Below are positions 7,066 to 16,972 of a DNA stretch of 64,000 nt, piece after piece. Below the pieces are notes generated by a model that saw nothing but the letters and a program-made list of their open reading frames with translations, did not search any database and was not told where the DNA came from. Numbering within the stretch: position 1 is the stretch's first letter; each line of letters begins with the position of its first letter. A program made the position numbers and the translations under genes. Source of the DNA: Pseudomonas sp. ADAK13 (GTDB taxonomy: Bacteria > Pseudomonadota > Gammaproteobacteria > Pseudomonadales > Pseudomonadaceae). Location: contig NZ_CP052860.1 of the NCBI RefSeq assembly GCF_012935715.1, positions 1,922,001-1,986,000 on the forward strand, written 5' to 3'.

Positions 7066-7776
7066 TTAGTGCCCAGCACTCTGCCCACCGTCCACGTGCA
7101 GAATTTCCCCGGTCACAAACCCAGCCGATTCCAGGTACACAATCGCCTGCGCAATATCCCGCGCTTCACCCATGTGCCCAACCGGATGCAGGCTGCCCAA
7201 AGCCGCATGCGTCTCTTCGCCATGCATCGGGGTCTTGATAATCCCTGGGCTCACCGCGTTCACACGAATGCCGCGCTTGGCATATTCAATCGCCAGCGAT
7301 TTGGTCGCTGAGTTCAGCCCGCCTTTGGTCAGCGACGCCAGCACCGACGGCACGCCGTCGATCGCGTGGTCCACCAGGCTGGTGGTGATGTTGACGATGT
7401 GCCCGGCGCCCTGTTTGAGCATTTCGGTAATCGCCAGTTGGGTGATGTAGAAGAACCCGTTCAGGTTCACGGCCAACACGTTCACGTAGTCTTCGTGGGT
7501 GTAGCTGGTGAACGGTTTGGCGACGAAGATCCCGGCGTTGTTGATCAGGCTGTCGATGCGGCCAAACCGCGCCACGCCTTCGCGGATGACGCGCTCGGCG
7601 GTGGCCGGGTCGGCGATGTCGCCCGCTACGGTAAGGATGTCTGGATCGGTCGACGGTTTGATCGACCGGGAGGTGGCAACCACACGGTAATCCAGCTCGC
7701 GGTAAGCCTTCACTGCAGCAGCGCCGAGGCCTTGGGATGCGCCGGTGATCACAACGACTTTTTTCGAATTGCTCAT
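7066..7776 (-). CDS. SDR family oxidoreductase lacking the catalytic tyrosine
   Basis: A 236-residue Rossmann-fold protein. The NAD(P)-binding motif is TGASQGLG (11-18), NNAG is at 79-82, and VNAVSPGIIKTPM (172-184) and the C-terminal HVDGG are typical of SDRs. The active-site Ser133 and Lys151 are present, but the position of the YxxxK tyrosine is Ala147 (VLASLTKGGLN), so classical SDR catalysis is not assured. A related subgroup with ASLTKGGL seems to exist in bacteria. The start at 7776 gives MSNSKK; a longer open frame upstream is ignored because it runs into the next gene. It follows the DsbA-like gene by 31 bases and is probably the last gene of a three-gene operon. Confidence 0.88.
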   Translation of the reverse strand: MSNSKKVVVITGASQGLGAAAVKAYRELDYRVVATSRSIKPSTDPDILTVAGDIADPATAERVIREGVARFGRIDSLINNAGIFVAKPFTSYTHEDYVNVLAVNLNGFFYITQLAITEMLKQGAGHIVNITTSLVDHAIDGVPSVLASLTKGGLNSATKSLAIEYAKRGIRVNAVSPGIIKTPMHGEETHAALGSLHPVGHMGEARDIAQAIVYLESAGFVTGEILHVDGGQSAGH

Positions 7777-7807
7777 GATGAAACCTCTATATGAAAAATT
7801 GGATGGT

Positions 7808-8458
7808 TCAAGCAGCCGCGGCGGACATTTCCCGCAGCATCTGTTCGTAGTAACTGACTGATTGCGACCCGGAGACCAGCTGGCGGCCATTGAGGACCAT
7901 GGCCGGCACGGAGTTGATGCCGTGCTCGCGGTAGAACACTTCAAGCTCGCGCACTTCGTTGGCGTAGGCGGTAGAGCCCAGCACCTTGCGTGCGCCTTCA
8001 ATGTCCAGCCCGGCCTCGGCGGCCAGACGCGCCAGGGTTTCGTGGTCGCTGACGTTCTGGCCATCGCTGAAATACCCACGCAACAACGTCTTTTTCAGCT
8101 CGATCTGGCGCCCTTGCTGCAACGCCCAAAACAGCAACCGATGCGCGTCGAAGGTGTTGTAGAAGTGGCTGCGTTTTTCCAGGTCGAAGGTGAAGCCGAT
8201 GGCCTCGCCGCGCTCCATCAGCATCCTTTTGCCGCTGGCGACTTCCTCGGCGCTGCGCCCGTATTTGCGCATCATGTGGGCGACGGCGTTTTCGCCTTCG
8301 GCCGGCATGTCGGGGTTGAGTTCGAAGGGTTTGAAGGTCAGCTCTACCTTCACTTCGCCCGCCAGGTTGCCGATGGCTTGCTCCAGGGCGGTGGCGCCCA
8401 GGGCGCACCACGGGCACACCACGTCGGAGATGAAGTCGATGGTGACGGGCGCGCTCAT
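7808..8458 (-). CDS. DsbA-like oxidoreductase (FrnE-type), cytoplasmic
   Basis: A 216-residue thioredoxin-fold protein of the DsbA/2-hydroxychromene-2-carboxylate isomerase superfamily. The redox motif CPWC lies at residues 15-18 (DVVCPWCALGA). The cis-Pro region near the C-terminus reads GINSVPAMVLNGRQLVSG. There is no signal peptide, so it acts in the cytoplasm, as FrnE-type proteins do in disulfide or thiol chemistry under oxidative stress. Its start overlaps the stop of the upstream tautomerase gene by 4 bases, showing a shared transcript. The exact substrate cannot be told from the sequence. Confidence 0.87.
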   Translation of the reverse strand: MSAPVTIDFISDVVCPWCALGATALEQAIGNLAGEVKVELTFKPFELNPDMPAEGENAVAHMMRKYGRSAEEVASGKRMLMERGEAIGFTFDLEKRSHFYNTFDAHRLLFWALQQGRQIELKKTLLRGYFSDGQNVSDHETLARLAAEAGLDIEGARKVLGSTAYANEVRELEVFYREHGINSVPAMVLNGRQLVSGSQSVSYYEQMLREMSAAAA

Positions 8459-8670
8459 GACGGGTTTTCCGCGAGCTGTTTGCGGTATTGGGTGGTGGTG
8501 ATGCCGGCATAACCCCAGTTATCGGTGTCGACTTCTTCGATGACGATGTGGGTCAGGTCGGGGCGTTTGTTGAGGACGCGCTCGAGGGTTTCGGTGATTT
8601 CGGCAATGACCTGGGCTTTCTGCTCCGAGGTAACGCCGTCGCGGGTGATACGTACGCTGACAAATGGCAT
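8455..8670 (-). CDS. 4-oxalocrotonate tautomerase-family protein
   Basis: A 71-residue member of the tautomerase superfamily. After Met removal the N-terminal residue is Pro (MPFVSVRITRDGVT), the catalytic base of this family. The internal segment HIVIEEVDTDNWGYAG matches the usual substrate-pocket region. The length is normal for 4-OT-like monomers that form hexamers. It is the first gene of an operon with the DsbA-like and SDR genes, which suggests turnover of a reactive carbonyl or aromatic compound; that is inference. Confidence 0.88.
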   Translation of the reverse strand: MPFVSVRITRDGVTSEQKAQVIAEITETLERVLNKRPDLTHIVIEEVDTDNWGYAGITTTQYRKQLAENPS

Positions 8671-8930
8671 GACAAGGCTCCAGTGACGTGCCCATCGGCA
8701 TGATGGGCAGGCAGTGAGGCCAATTTATGAGGTTGCTTGAGGTGGATAAAGGTGGGGCGGAGTACTTCATTAGTGATGCTATGTAATCAATCGAGACGTC
8801 CGGCGCTGCGTGTTTTTTTACCGCACCCTGGAATAACCGCCCTCCCCATGCGTCTTGCCTACATGCTTAAGGCAGGCTGCAAACGCCTTGAGTGCTGGCC
8901 GATAACCCCTCACTTACGGACGTGCCCCAC

Positions 8931-9704
8931 ATGCTTAAATCCGCATTCAAAACCCTGTTGCTGCCTACACTGATGGCCGCCGCGATGCTCACCGGCCAGG
9001 CCTATGCCGCCACCCCGGCGCTGTCGGACACCACAGTGGTGCTGGTGCACGGCGCCTTTGCCGATGGCTCCAGCTGGAACAAGGTGATTCCGCTGTTGCA
9101 GGCCAAAGGCTTGAAGGTGGTGGCGGTGCAAAACCCGCTGACGTCCCTGGCCGATGATGTGGCCGCCGCCCAGCGGGTGATTGATGCCCAGAGTGGGCGA
9201 GTGGTTCTGGTGGGCCATTCGTGGGCCGGCAGTGTGATCACACAGGGCGGCACCAGCGACAAGGTCAAGGCACTGGTTTATGTGGCCGCGTTCGCGCCGT
9301 CCGAGGGCCAGAGTTCTGCCGAGTCCGAGAAAGGCTACCCAACCCCGCCGGGTATCGAGACCATCAGTGCCGACGCTTCCGGCTACCTGTATTTGCCCGC
9401 CGCGTCCGTGGCGAAAAACTTCGCCCAGGACTTGCCTGCTGACCAGGCCAACCTGATTGCCGTGACCCAGGGGCCGATTCTGGGCAAGGCGTTCGACGAT
9501 AAAATCACGGTCGCCGCCTGGAAAACCAAACCCAACTATTACATCGTCGCCGCCAAGGACCGCATGATCGACCCGGGCCTGGAGCAGGCCTATGCGAAGA
9601 AAATCAATGCCACCACCACCGTGGTGCAAACCAGCCATGTGCCGATGCTGTCCCAGCCGCAAAAGGTCGCAGACGTGATCATCGCAGCCGCCAGCAAGCG
9701 CTGA
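8931..9704 (+). CDS. Exported alpha/beta hydrolase
   Basis: A 257-residue hydrolase. MLKSAFKTLLLPTLMAAAML...GQAYA is a clean signal peptide cleaved before ATPALS, so the enzyme should be periplasmic; this fixes the start at 8931 rather than an upstream GTG at 8892. The oxyanion-hole motif VLVHGAFADGSSW and the nucleophile elbow GHSWAG are clear. The general-base His is probably in QTSHVPMLSQP near the C-terminus. The family (EstA/salicylate-esterase-like hydrolases) covers many small esterases and the substrate is unknown. It is monocistronic and converges on the porin gene with a shared terminator. Confidence 0.88.
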   Translation: MLKSAFKTLLLPTLMAAAMLTGQAYAATPALSDTTVVLVHGAFADGSSWNKVIPLLQAKGLKVVAVQNPLTSLADDVAAAQRVIDAQSGRVVLVGHSWAGSVITQGGTSDKVKALVYVAAFAPSEGQSSAESEKGYPTPPGIETISADASGYLYLPAASVAKNFAQDLPADQANLIAVTQGPILGKAFDDKITVAAWKTKPNYYIVAAKDRMIDPGLEQAYAKKINATTTVVQTSHVPMLSQPQKVADVIIAAASKR

Positions 9705-9713
9705 TCGCAGGCA

Positions 9714-9745
9714 TAAAAAAACCCCGAACCAGTCGGGGTTTTTTA
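9714..9745. terminator. Bidirectional terminator
   Basis: AAAAAACCCCGA ACCAG TCGGGGTTTTTT lies between the convergent hydrolase and porin genes. Confidence 0.92.
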
Positions 9746-9776
9746 TCGCCTGGAATCAGGCGCGACGCCGAATCAA

Positions 9777-11063
9777 TTAGAAAACGTTGATTGGGTAGTC
9801 GGCGAACAGACGGATCTCGTTACCGCCCACGTTGTAGTTGCTGGCGTTGTTGGAAACGCGCAACCACGACGCACGGGCACGCAGGCTCAGGTCTTTGGCC
9901 GGGCCGCTCTGTACCACGTATTTGAACTGGTTGAAGATCTCACGCTCGGTGCCACTGCCGCGGTTGGAACCGTCGTCAATGTTGGTGCCGCGCACGTAGG
10001 CGATGTTGTAGGTCAGGCCAGGCACGCCGAAGGCGCTGAAGTCCAGGCCGTAGCCTGCCTGCCAGGAGCGCTCGTCCTTGCCGTTGAAGTCAGACCAGTA
10101 GGAGTTGGCCAGCAGGATGGTGTTGCCACCGTCGCCGATGCCGCCTGCGTTGCGGTAGCCGCCGTACAGGTAGCCGGTGTCACCGGTGCTGCGCTGGTGG
10201 GCCAGGGTGAAGCTGTGCGGGCCAACGGCCCATGTGGCGCCCAGGCTCCAGATTTTGTTGTCGCGAGCGTCGGCGTCACCTTGGTTTTCCAGGGCGAAGC
10301 TACGGTCTAGCTTGGTTTTGTAGCCGTTGAAGTCGAAGGTCAACGATTGTTTCTCTGGCAGGGCCAGCACGTAGTTGACGTTGACGTATTGCTTCTTCAG
10401 CACGTCCTGCATGTTGGAAGCGTAGAGCGCTGCCGACAGGCTTTCGGTGAATTTGTAGCTACCGCCGATGTAGTCGATGCTTTTCAGCGCGCCACTGTCG
10501 GAACCCTCGGCGCTCTTGCGAGCTTCCTTGGTGAAGTGACCAGCGTCCAGTTGCAGGCCGGCGATTTCTTTGGAAACGATCGAAGTACCTTCGTAGGTTT
10601 CCGACAACAGACGGGAATTGTCGTACTGCAGGACCGGCACGGCTGGCATCTGCTGACCGTATTTGATTACGGTGTTGGAGATGCGTGCCTTGACGGCTGC
10701 GCCGCCCTTGGCCAGGTCATCGGCTGCTGCGCCGCTGTCGCCTTGCTTGAAGAAGTCGATACCGCCAGCGCCGCTGCGACCTTTACCACCATCCAGGCGA
10801 ATGGCGTACTGGCCGATCACGTCCACACCCACACCGACGGTGCCTTGGGTGAAGCCGGATTCGAACTTGCCGATGAAGCCCTGGCCCCATTCGGCTTTGT
10901 CTTGCTTGCCGTTTTTGTAGTCGCGGCTGATGTACGCGTTGCGCGCCGCGATGTTCAGGTGGCTGTCTTCAACAAAACCCTTTGATTGGGATTGGTCGTC
11001 AGCCATTGCTTGCGTAGCGCTCAAAATCCCCAGAGCGATCAGCCCCATCCGTTGTTTCAACAT
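9777..11063 (-). CDS. OprD-family outer membrane porin
   Basis: A 428-residue precursor. MLKQRMGLIALGILSATQAMA is the signal peptide; this Met at 11063 is preferred over upstream frames. The mature protein begins DDQSQSKGFVEDSHLNIAAR, the usual start of OprD-type 18-stranded barrels. It has alternating aromatic strands throughout and ends in Phe (YPINVF), the outer-membrane insertion signal. Such porins take up small organic acids, amino acids or peptides; the substrate is not readable. A long leader with a TGACACCAG/CTGGTGTC inverted repeat (11101-11134) lies upstream. Confidence 0.93.
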   Translation of the reverse strand: MLKQRMGLIALGILSATQAMADDQSQSKGFVEDSHLNIAARNAYISRDYKNGKQDKAEWGQGFIGKFESGFTQGTVGVGVDVIGQYAIRLDGGKGRSGAGGIDFFKQGDSGAAADDLAKGGAAVKARISNTVIKYGQQMPAVPVLQYDNSRLLSETYEGTSIVSKEIAGLQLDAGHFTKEARKSAEGSDSGALKSIDYIGGSYKFTESLSAALYASNMQDVLKKQYVNVNYVLALPEKQSLTFDFNGYKTKLDRSFALENQGDADARDNKIWSLGATWAVGPHSFTLAHQRSTGDTGYLYGGYRNAGGIGDGGNTILLANSYWSDFNGKDERSWQAGYGLDFSAFGVPGLTYNIAYVRGTNIDDGSNRGSGTEREIFNQFKYVVQSGPAKDLSLRARASWLRVSNNASNYNVGGNEIRLFADYPINVF

Positions 11064-11147
11064 TTTCTTATATTCCTTATTACTGGTTGAGTACGCGCTG
11101 TGACACCAGGCTCCGTGTTGCCTTTTCTGGTGTCGACTTTCCCAGAT

Positions 11148-11192
11148 AAAAAAAGGCCCGCGGACGACGTGATATGCCGCGGGCCTTTTTTT
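11148..11192. terminator. Strong bidirectional terminator
   Basis: A-run, GGCCCGCGG (11154-11162), loop, CCGCGGGCC (11177-11185), T-run. It separates the DsbA-family gene at 11334-12044 from the porin gene. Confidence 0.88.
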
Positions 11193-11333
11193 ATTGGGGA
11201 AGTCATGGCGGTTAGCCACAGGCGTTGGGGCGAATCCTATCCGCGCCCTTTACTGTGTGTCAATTTCGTGAATCTTCTGTATTTAGGCTAAAAAAGTCTA
11301 AGAAACATTAGATGGCCATCATCGTGCGAGGCT

Positions 11334-12044
11334 CTATCCAGCACTTCTCGGATCGTCACACCCTTGCAAGCCACACATTGGTGCACTCGATTGGGTGGTT
11401 TGAATCGAAATTGCGACTGTTTGTCTCAGCCAAACCGCGAAGGCTTCAGGCTTGCCCAACCAGGGGCTGATATCGAGCAACTGCAACTGGCCGTCCTGCT
11501 CCAGGGCCAACGTAGGAAAGCCCTGGCCGCCGATTTTTGCCAACCATTGGCGGCTGTCCTTGATGTGAGCGAGCGTTTCTGCACCCAGGACCTCATCGAA
11601 AGCGGCCTTAAACGCCTGGTGATCCAAACCGATAGATTCGGCCAGATTCAACAGCACGTCGTTATCGGCGATTCGGCGACCTTCGACGTAGTGCGCCGTT
11701 TGCAAACGCGCCAGCAACTCCAGGCCGCGACCGGTGATTTTTTCGGCGGCCAGTACGGCGCTGATCGGCGGGGCTGAGTCGAACACCGCGCCATGGTCAC
11801 GTAACAGGCCTTCGAAATACGCCTCGCCAAACGGTTGCCCGGTGTATTCGGCGATGCGCCGGTCGTGGGGCATTACGTAATCACGCAACCGCGGCGAGAC
11901 GGATTGGCGATTGGCCCCGGTCATCATGCCGCCGCCATGCAACTGGATCGGCACTACAGCCTGGGCAGCGTGAAGCAGCGGCTCGGCGCCGTAACACCAG
12001 CCGCACAGCGGGTCGTAGATATAGTGAAGCGTGGCTGCCGACAT
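11334..12044 (-). CDS. DsbA-family thioredoxin-fold protein
   Basis: A 236-residue protein with the redox motif CGWC at residues 14-17 (YDPLCGWCYGAEPLL). It matches cytoplasmic DsbA-family proteins (COG3531-like, predicted protein-disulfide isomerase). The cis-Pro region is GGQGFPTLALEQDGQL. There is no signal peptide. It is a second, distinct DsbA relative in the window, only distantly like the 7808-8458 protein. It is monocistronic and divergent from the TonB receptor; the 227-base gap between them holds the Fur box. Confidence 0.83.
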   Translation of the reverse strand: MSAATLHYIYDPLCGWCYGAEPLLHAAQAVVPIQLHGGGMMTGANRQSVSPRLRDYVMPHDRRIAEYTGQPFGEAYFEGLLRDHGAVFDSAPPISAVLAAEKITGRGLELLARLQTAHYVEGRRIADNDVLLNLAESIGLDHQAFKAAFDEVLGAETLAHIKDSRQWLAKIGGQGFPTLALEQDGQLQLLDISPWLGKPEAFAVWLRQTVAISIQTTQSSAPMCGLQGCDDPRSAG

Positions 12045-12207
12045 GACGGGCTCCGATGGACGTTGATGCCCGGCAGATTAGTCTTACCCACAATTGGGAA
12101 AAACCCCGGATCAGCTTTCAGACTGTTTCGGGAATCGGTCGAATACCCCTGAAAAACATACGCCGTAACAGTTTTCAGAAAGGTACGTTTAGGAATATAT
12201 AACCTGC

Positions 12208-12232
12208 GCAAATAGTAAGCATTACCATTAGC
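12208..12232 (+). promoter_or_regulatory. Fur box
   Basis: GCAAATAGTAAGCATTACCATTAGC matches the 25-base extended palindrome GCAAATGAGAATCATTCTCATTTGC at 18 positions by eye. It sits 40 bases before the TonB-dependent receptor start, as expected for iron-repressed siderophore uptake. Confidence 0.72.
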
Positions 12233-12271
12233 GCACTTTTATCCTCCCAACCTTTTTGGATACACACCCCG

Positions 12272-14344
12272 ATGCCTGCCCTGCGCCTGACGCCCATAAC
12301 CCTTGGGCTTTCTGTACTGCTGTCTGCCGGATTTGCCTGCGCGGCCACCGTCCTGCCGGAAACGTCCGTGAGCGCCGAAGCGGACGAAGACGACCCGCGC
12401 GTCAAGGAAACCAGCACCGCTACCCGCACGGCCACGCCCGTGCGCTATGTGCCCCAGGCCATCGACTCGGTGAAAACCGACAGCCTGCGCTCCTACGGCA
12501 CCAATGACCTGGGCCAGGCCTTGAGCGGCGTGCCCAACGTCAGCAGCGGCGCCGACACGCGGTTCGACAGCCTGCGCATTCGTGGTTTCGACGCCAGCAA
12601 CGACTTCTATCTGGATGGCATTCGCGACGACAGCCAATACGTGCGCGACCTGCACAACATCGAACGCATCGACGTGCTCAAAGGCCCGGCGGCCGTGTTG
12701 TACGGGCGCGGCGGCCAGGGCGGCATCGTCAACCGGGTAAGCAAGCTGCCCCAGGCCGGTCGCGCCTCCAGCATCGAGGCCCAGGGCGGCAGCAATGATT
12801 TGCGCAGCCTGTATGCCGACCTCAGCACCGACCCCACCGACAACATCAGCCTGCGCCTGAACATGGGCAACCAGGACAACAACAGCTTCCGTGACGGCGT
12901 CAGCGGCAATCGCCAACTCTTTGCGCCGTCCATGAGCTGGCAACTGAACCCTGACCTGAACTGGCTGGTGCAATACGAATACAGCCGCTACAACCGCACG
13001 CCGGACCGTGGCATTCCCGGGGTCAACGGGCGCCCGGCGGATGTCAGCCGCAGCACCACTTATGGTGACAAGCGCGATTACATCGACGACAAGTCCCAGT
13101 CCCTGCGCTCCCGGCTTGCCTATGAGTTGAACGACAGTTGGCAACTGCGCCATACGCTGGGCGTGTTCACCCTCGACAGCGACTTCGATAACACCTACGC
13201 CGTCAGCTACGACCCCAAAACCAACAAGGTCGGGCGCCAGCGCTGGCAGCAGGACTTGACCACACGCAACATCCTCAACAACGTCGAACTGGAAGGCAGC
13301 TTCAGCACTTTTGGCCTGGAGCATCGCTTGCTGACCGGAGTGGAGTTGGGCAACCAGCGCCGTGACCCGAAACTCTATCGAGCTCCGCTCGCCGCTGTGC
13401 CGAGCGTGGATGTGTACAACCCCAACCCGGGCTTGCGCCACTACGGTCGCCTGCCGGCATTCAGCAGCAGTCACACCGAAGTGCAAAGCCAGGGCGTATA
13501 TGTGCAGGACCAATTGCGCCTGAACGATCAATGGCAACTGCTCGCCGGTTTGCGCTATGACCGCTTTGATGTCGAGTCCACCAACCAACTGACCGACGCC
13601 TCGGAACGGGTCGTGAGCCACAGCACCAGCCCGCGCGTGGGCCTGGTCTGGACGCCGCTGGAACACCATTCGTTCTATGCCTCGTGGAGCAAGACCTTCT
13701 CACCGACCGGCGGCGGCCTGATCGGCATCACGCCCAACGCGGCGGGCAACGCCAACGACCTGAGCCCGGAGCTGACCAGGCAGAAAGAAATCGGGGTCAA
13801 GAGCGACTGGCTCGATGACCGCCTGAGCACCACGCTGGCGGTGTACGAACTGGAACTCTACAACCGCCGCACCCGTGACCCGCTGGACCCGACCATCACC
13901 TTGCTCAGCGGCGAGCAGCGCTCCCGTGGCGTGGAGTTGACCGCTGCCGGCAAGATCGTCGGCAACTGGTATGTACGCGGTGGCGTCGGCCTGCAGGACG
14001 CCACGGTGGTGAAGGACAACAATGGTTTTGAAGGCAAGCGCATCAGCGATGTGGCCAAGCGCAATGCGAGCCTGTTTGTCACCTGGAAACCGGAGATGGG
14101 CTGGTACGCGGAAACCGGGTTGACGCTGGTGGGTGATCGATATGCGGATAACGCCAACACCGTGGTGTTACCGGGTTATGGCCGCTGGGATGCACTGGCC
14201 GGGTTCCGGCAGAAGGAATGGGATGTAAGGGCGGCGCTGAACAATATCAGCGACAAGACGTACTACGCCTCGGCGACCAGTGCGGCGCAGATTCAGTTTG
14301 GGGACCCGCGGAGCCTGGTGGTTACCGGAACATACAGTTTCTAA
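12272..14344 (+). CDS. TonB-dependent catecholate-type siderophore receptor
   Basis: A 690-residue outer membrane receptor. Residues 1-24 form the signal peptide (ending GFACA). The plug domain (about 45-170) carries QAIDSVKTDSLRSYG, LRIRGFDASNDFYLDGIRDD and IERIDVLKGPAAVLYGRGG, the signature of the siderophore-receptor subfamily that includes Fiu, PiuA and FhuE relatives. The barrel ends in VVTGTYSF with terminal Phe. No N-terminal signalling (STN) domain is present, so it is not a FpvA-type transducer. The upstream Fur box indicates iron-regulated expression. Transport of iron-catecholate compounds is the likely role; the precise ligand is uncertain. Confidence 0.92.
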   Translation: MPALRLTPITLGLSVLLSAGFACAATVLPETSVSAEADEDDPRVKETSTATRTATPVRYVPQAIDSVKTDSLRSYGTNDLGQALSGVPNVSSGADTRFDSLRIRGFDASNDFYLDGIRDDSQYVRDLHNIERIDVLKGPAAVLYGRGGQGGIVNRVSKLPQAGRASSIEAQGGSNDLRSLYADLSTDPTDNISLRLNMGNQDNNSFRDGVSGNRQLFAPSMSWQLNPDLNWLVQYEYSRYNRTPDRGIPGVNGRPADVSRSTTYGDKRDYIDDKSQSLRSRLAYELNDSWQLRHTLGVFTLDSDFDNTYAVSYDPKTNKVGRQRWQQDLTTRNILNNVELEGSFSTFGLEHRLLTGVELGNQRRDPKLYRAPLAAVPSVDVYNPNPGLRHYGRLPAFSSSHTEVQSQGVYVQDQLRLNDQWQLLAGLRYDRFDVESTNQLTDASERVVSHSTSPRVGLVWTPLEHHSFYASWSKTFSPTGGGLIGITPNAAGNANDLSPELTRQKEIGVKSDWLDDRLSTTLAVYELELYNRRTRDPLDPTITLLSGEQRSRGVELTAAGKIVGNWYVRGGVGLQDATVVKDNNGFEGKRISDVAKRNASLFVTWKPEMGWYAETGLTLVGDRYADNANTVVLPGYGRWDALAGFRQKEWDVRAALNNISDKTYYASATSAAQIQFGDPRSLVVTGTYSF

Positions 14345-14360
14345 ACAGCAGCGCACTTTT

Positions 14361-14496
14361 CTGTGGCGAGGGAGCTTGCTCCCGTTGGGGTGCGAAGCGC
14401 CCCCAAAATAAGGCGACTGTGTTTTTTCAGATAGAACCCGGTGATCTGTTTTGGGGCTGCTGCGCAACCCAACGGGAGCAAGCTCCCTCGCCACAA
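14361..14496. repeat. Long REPIN-like inverted repeat
   Basis: TGTGGCGAGGGAGCTTGCTC at 14362-14381, continuing CCGTTGGGG, is the reverse complement of CCAACGGGAGCAAGCTCCCTCGCCACA ending at 14495. The loop is about 80 bases and contains a second pairing of GCGCCCCCAAAA with TTTTGGGGCTGCTGCGC. This is a different repeat family from the GGGAGCTGGCTTGCC type. Confidence 0.8.
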
Positions 14497-14524
14497 GGTC
14501 CAGTGCAACATTGAAAAACAACCG

Positions 14525-14737
14525 TCAGTCTTTCATCAACTCACACAACGCCTGCACCTCATCCTCGCTGAACAGCCCCGCCGGGTACCGTTCGCTCATC
14601 ACCCGGCGCGGGTCGGGCGTCCTGATCTGCCTCGAACCGTTTGCCTTCAACCAGAGCGCCAGCGCATGGATCGCGTCGCCGTTCACCCGCAAAGGGTGGA
14701 ACGTACGCGTGTACATCAGGTTGATATCGGCATTCAT
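14525..14737 (-). CDS. Small conserved-looking hypothetical protein
   Basis: A 70-residue protein beginning MNADINLMYTRTFHPLRVNG and ending EDEVQALCELMKD. The start at 14737 is preferred because GGAGAG lies about 9 bases upstream; the open frame extends further to 14779. It has no signal peptide or membrane segment. The order of beta-rich N-terminus, helix (DAIHALALWLKANG) and C-terminal acidic helix suggests a compact folded domain. Function is unknown. It lies between a REPIN and the terminator of the agu genes and has no operon partner. Confidence 0.55.
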   Translation of the reverse strand: MNADINLMYTRTFHPLRVNGDAIHALALWLKANGSRQIRTPDPRRVMSERYPAGLFSEDEVQALCELMKD

Positions 14738-14877
14738 TTCAGCGCTCTCTCCGACGGCTTGAGCGGCTAACTTACTCAAGGTTTATGACAGAACCGCTTA
14801 GTCATACACCCTGCTCTGTGTCCCAACTGCGATACAAGAGCTATGCCAATGTGCCCGGTTTGTCGGCACATGGTCAC

Positions 14878-14911
14878 AAAAAAGCCCACGAACCTGACGG
14901 GCCGTGGGCTT
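14878..14911 (-). terminator. Terminator of the aguB-aguA operon
   Basis: On the minus strand AGCCCACG / CGTGGGCT forms a hairpin followed by TTTTTT, about 70 bases after the aguA stop. Confidence 0.85.
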
Positions 14912-14980
14912 GCTGTGAGCGCCCAAACCGCGGCGCGCCCGATTGCCGCTCAACCGGGCATCACGCTGTTACAAGTGCAC

Positions 14981-16087
14981 TCAGTTTTTGTGCGGCGCCG
15001 GCTGTTGCTGGGTCAGGCAGTGGATGTTGCCGCCCCCCAGTAACAGTTCGCGGCCAGGCACCATCACCACTTCGTGCTGCGGGAACAGGTTCTGCAGAAT
15101 CTCCTTGGCGCGGCTGTCCAGCGGGTCGTCGAAGCTCGGCGCGATGATGCCGCCGTTGACGATCAGGAAGTTGACGTAGGAACCGGCCAACCGCACGGTG
15201 GGGTTGCGCTCCTGGGTGCCGTCGACCGGATCCACCCCGGCGCATTCTTCCTCGGTGGCGTACAGCGGCCCCGGGATCGGCATTTTATGCACTGTGAACG
15301 AGCGGCCCTGGGCGTCGGTGCTGCTTTGCAGTACGTCCATGGCAGCATGGCAGCGTGCGTAGTTCGGGTCTTGCGGGTCATCGGTCCAGGCCAGCAGGAC
15401 TTCACCCGGGCGCACGTAGCAGCAGAAGTTATCCACATGCCCGTCGGTTTCGTCGTTGAACAGGCCGTCCGGCAGCCAGATGATCTTATCCACAGCCAGA
15501 TTGGCACTGAGCACCGCTTCGATTTCCTCGCGGCCGAGGTGCGGGTTGCGATTGCGGTTGAGCAGGCATTCTTCGGTGGTGATCAGGGTGCCTTCGCCGT
15601 CGACGTGAATCGAGCCGCCTTCCAGCACAAACCCTTCGGTGCGATAACGCGGGCTGCGCTCGATCTCAAGGATCTTGCCGCCCACCTGGGAATCGCGATT
15701 CCACGGCGAATACAGGCCGCCATCAAAGCCGCCCCAGGCGTTGAAGTCCCAGTTCACGCCACGCACTTCGCCGCTGTTGTTGATCACGAAGGTCGGCCCG
15801 GTGTCGCGCACCCAGGCGTCGTCGCTGGACATCTCCACCAGGCGAATATTCGGCACGTCCAGCCGCGCGCGCGCGTTTTCGTACTGGCCGGCCGATACCG
15901 CCACGGTCACCGGTTCAAAGCGTGCAATGGCCTTGGCCACCGCCACATGAGCGGCCTGCGCCGGCTTGCCGCCGAGGCGCCAATTGTCCGGGCGCTCGGG
16001 CCAGATCATCCAGGTTTGGGTCTGTGGCGCCCATTCGGCAGGCATGTAGAAGCCGTCGGCGCGGGGGGTGCTGTGCAAAGTGGTCAT
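14981..16087 (-). CDS. aguA: Agmatine deiminase
   Basis: A 368-residue enzyme that converts agmatine to N-carbamoylputrescine and ammonia in the cytoplasm. It belongs to the guanidino-group-modifying superfamily. The substrate-site motifs are [20 protein letters not shown] near the N-terminus, [14 protein letters not shown], and [10 protein letters not shown]; the catalytic Cys357 lies in [11 protein letters not shown]. The length agrees with PAO1 AguA. It follows aguB by only 6 bases, so the two are one operon for arginine-agmatine-putrescine conversion. Confidence 0.96.
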   Translation of the reverse strand: MTTLHSTPRADGFYMPAEWAPQTQTWMIWPERPDNWRLGGKPAQAAHVAVAKAIARFEPVTVAVSAGQYENARARLDVPNIRLVEMSSDDAWVRDTGPTFVINNSGEVRGVNWDFNAWGGFDGGLYSPWNRDSQVGGKILEIERSPRYRTEGFVLEGGSIHVDGEGTLITTEECLLNRNRNPHLGREEIEAVLSANLAVDKIIWLPDGLFNDETDGHVDNFCCYVRPGEVLLAWTDDPQDPNYARCHAAMDVLQSSTDAQGRSFTVHKMPIPGPLYATEEECAGVDPVDGTQERNPTVRLAGSYVNFLIVNGGIIAPSFDDPLDSRAKEILQNLFPQHEVVMVPGRELLLGGGNIHCLTQQQPAPHKN

Positions 16088-16093
16088 GGCGAT

Positions 16094-16972
<879 letters not shown>

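Noticed and set aside
12239..13669. 476-residue minus-strand frame opposite the TonB receptor
   Set aside because: Antisense shadow; no start signal and no domain seen.
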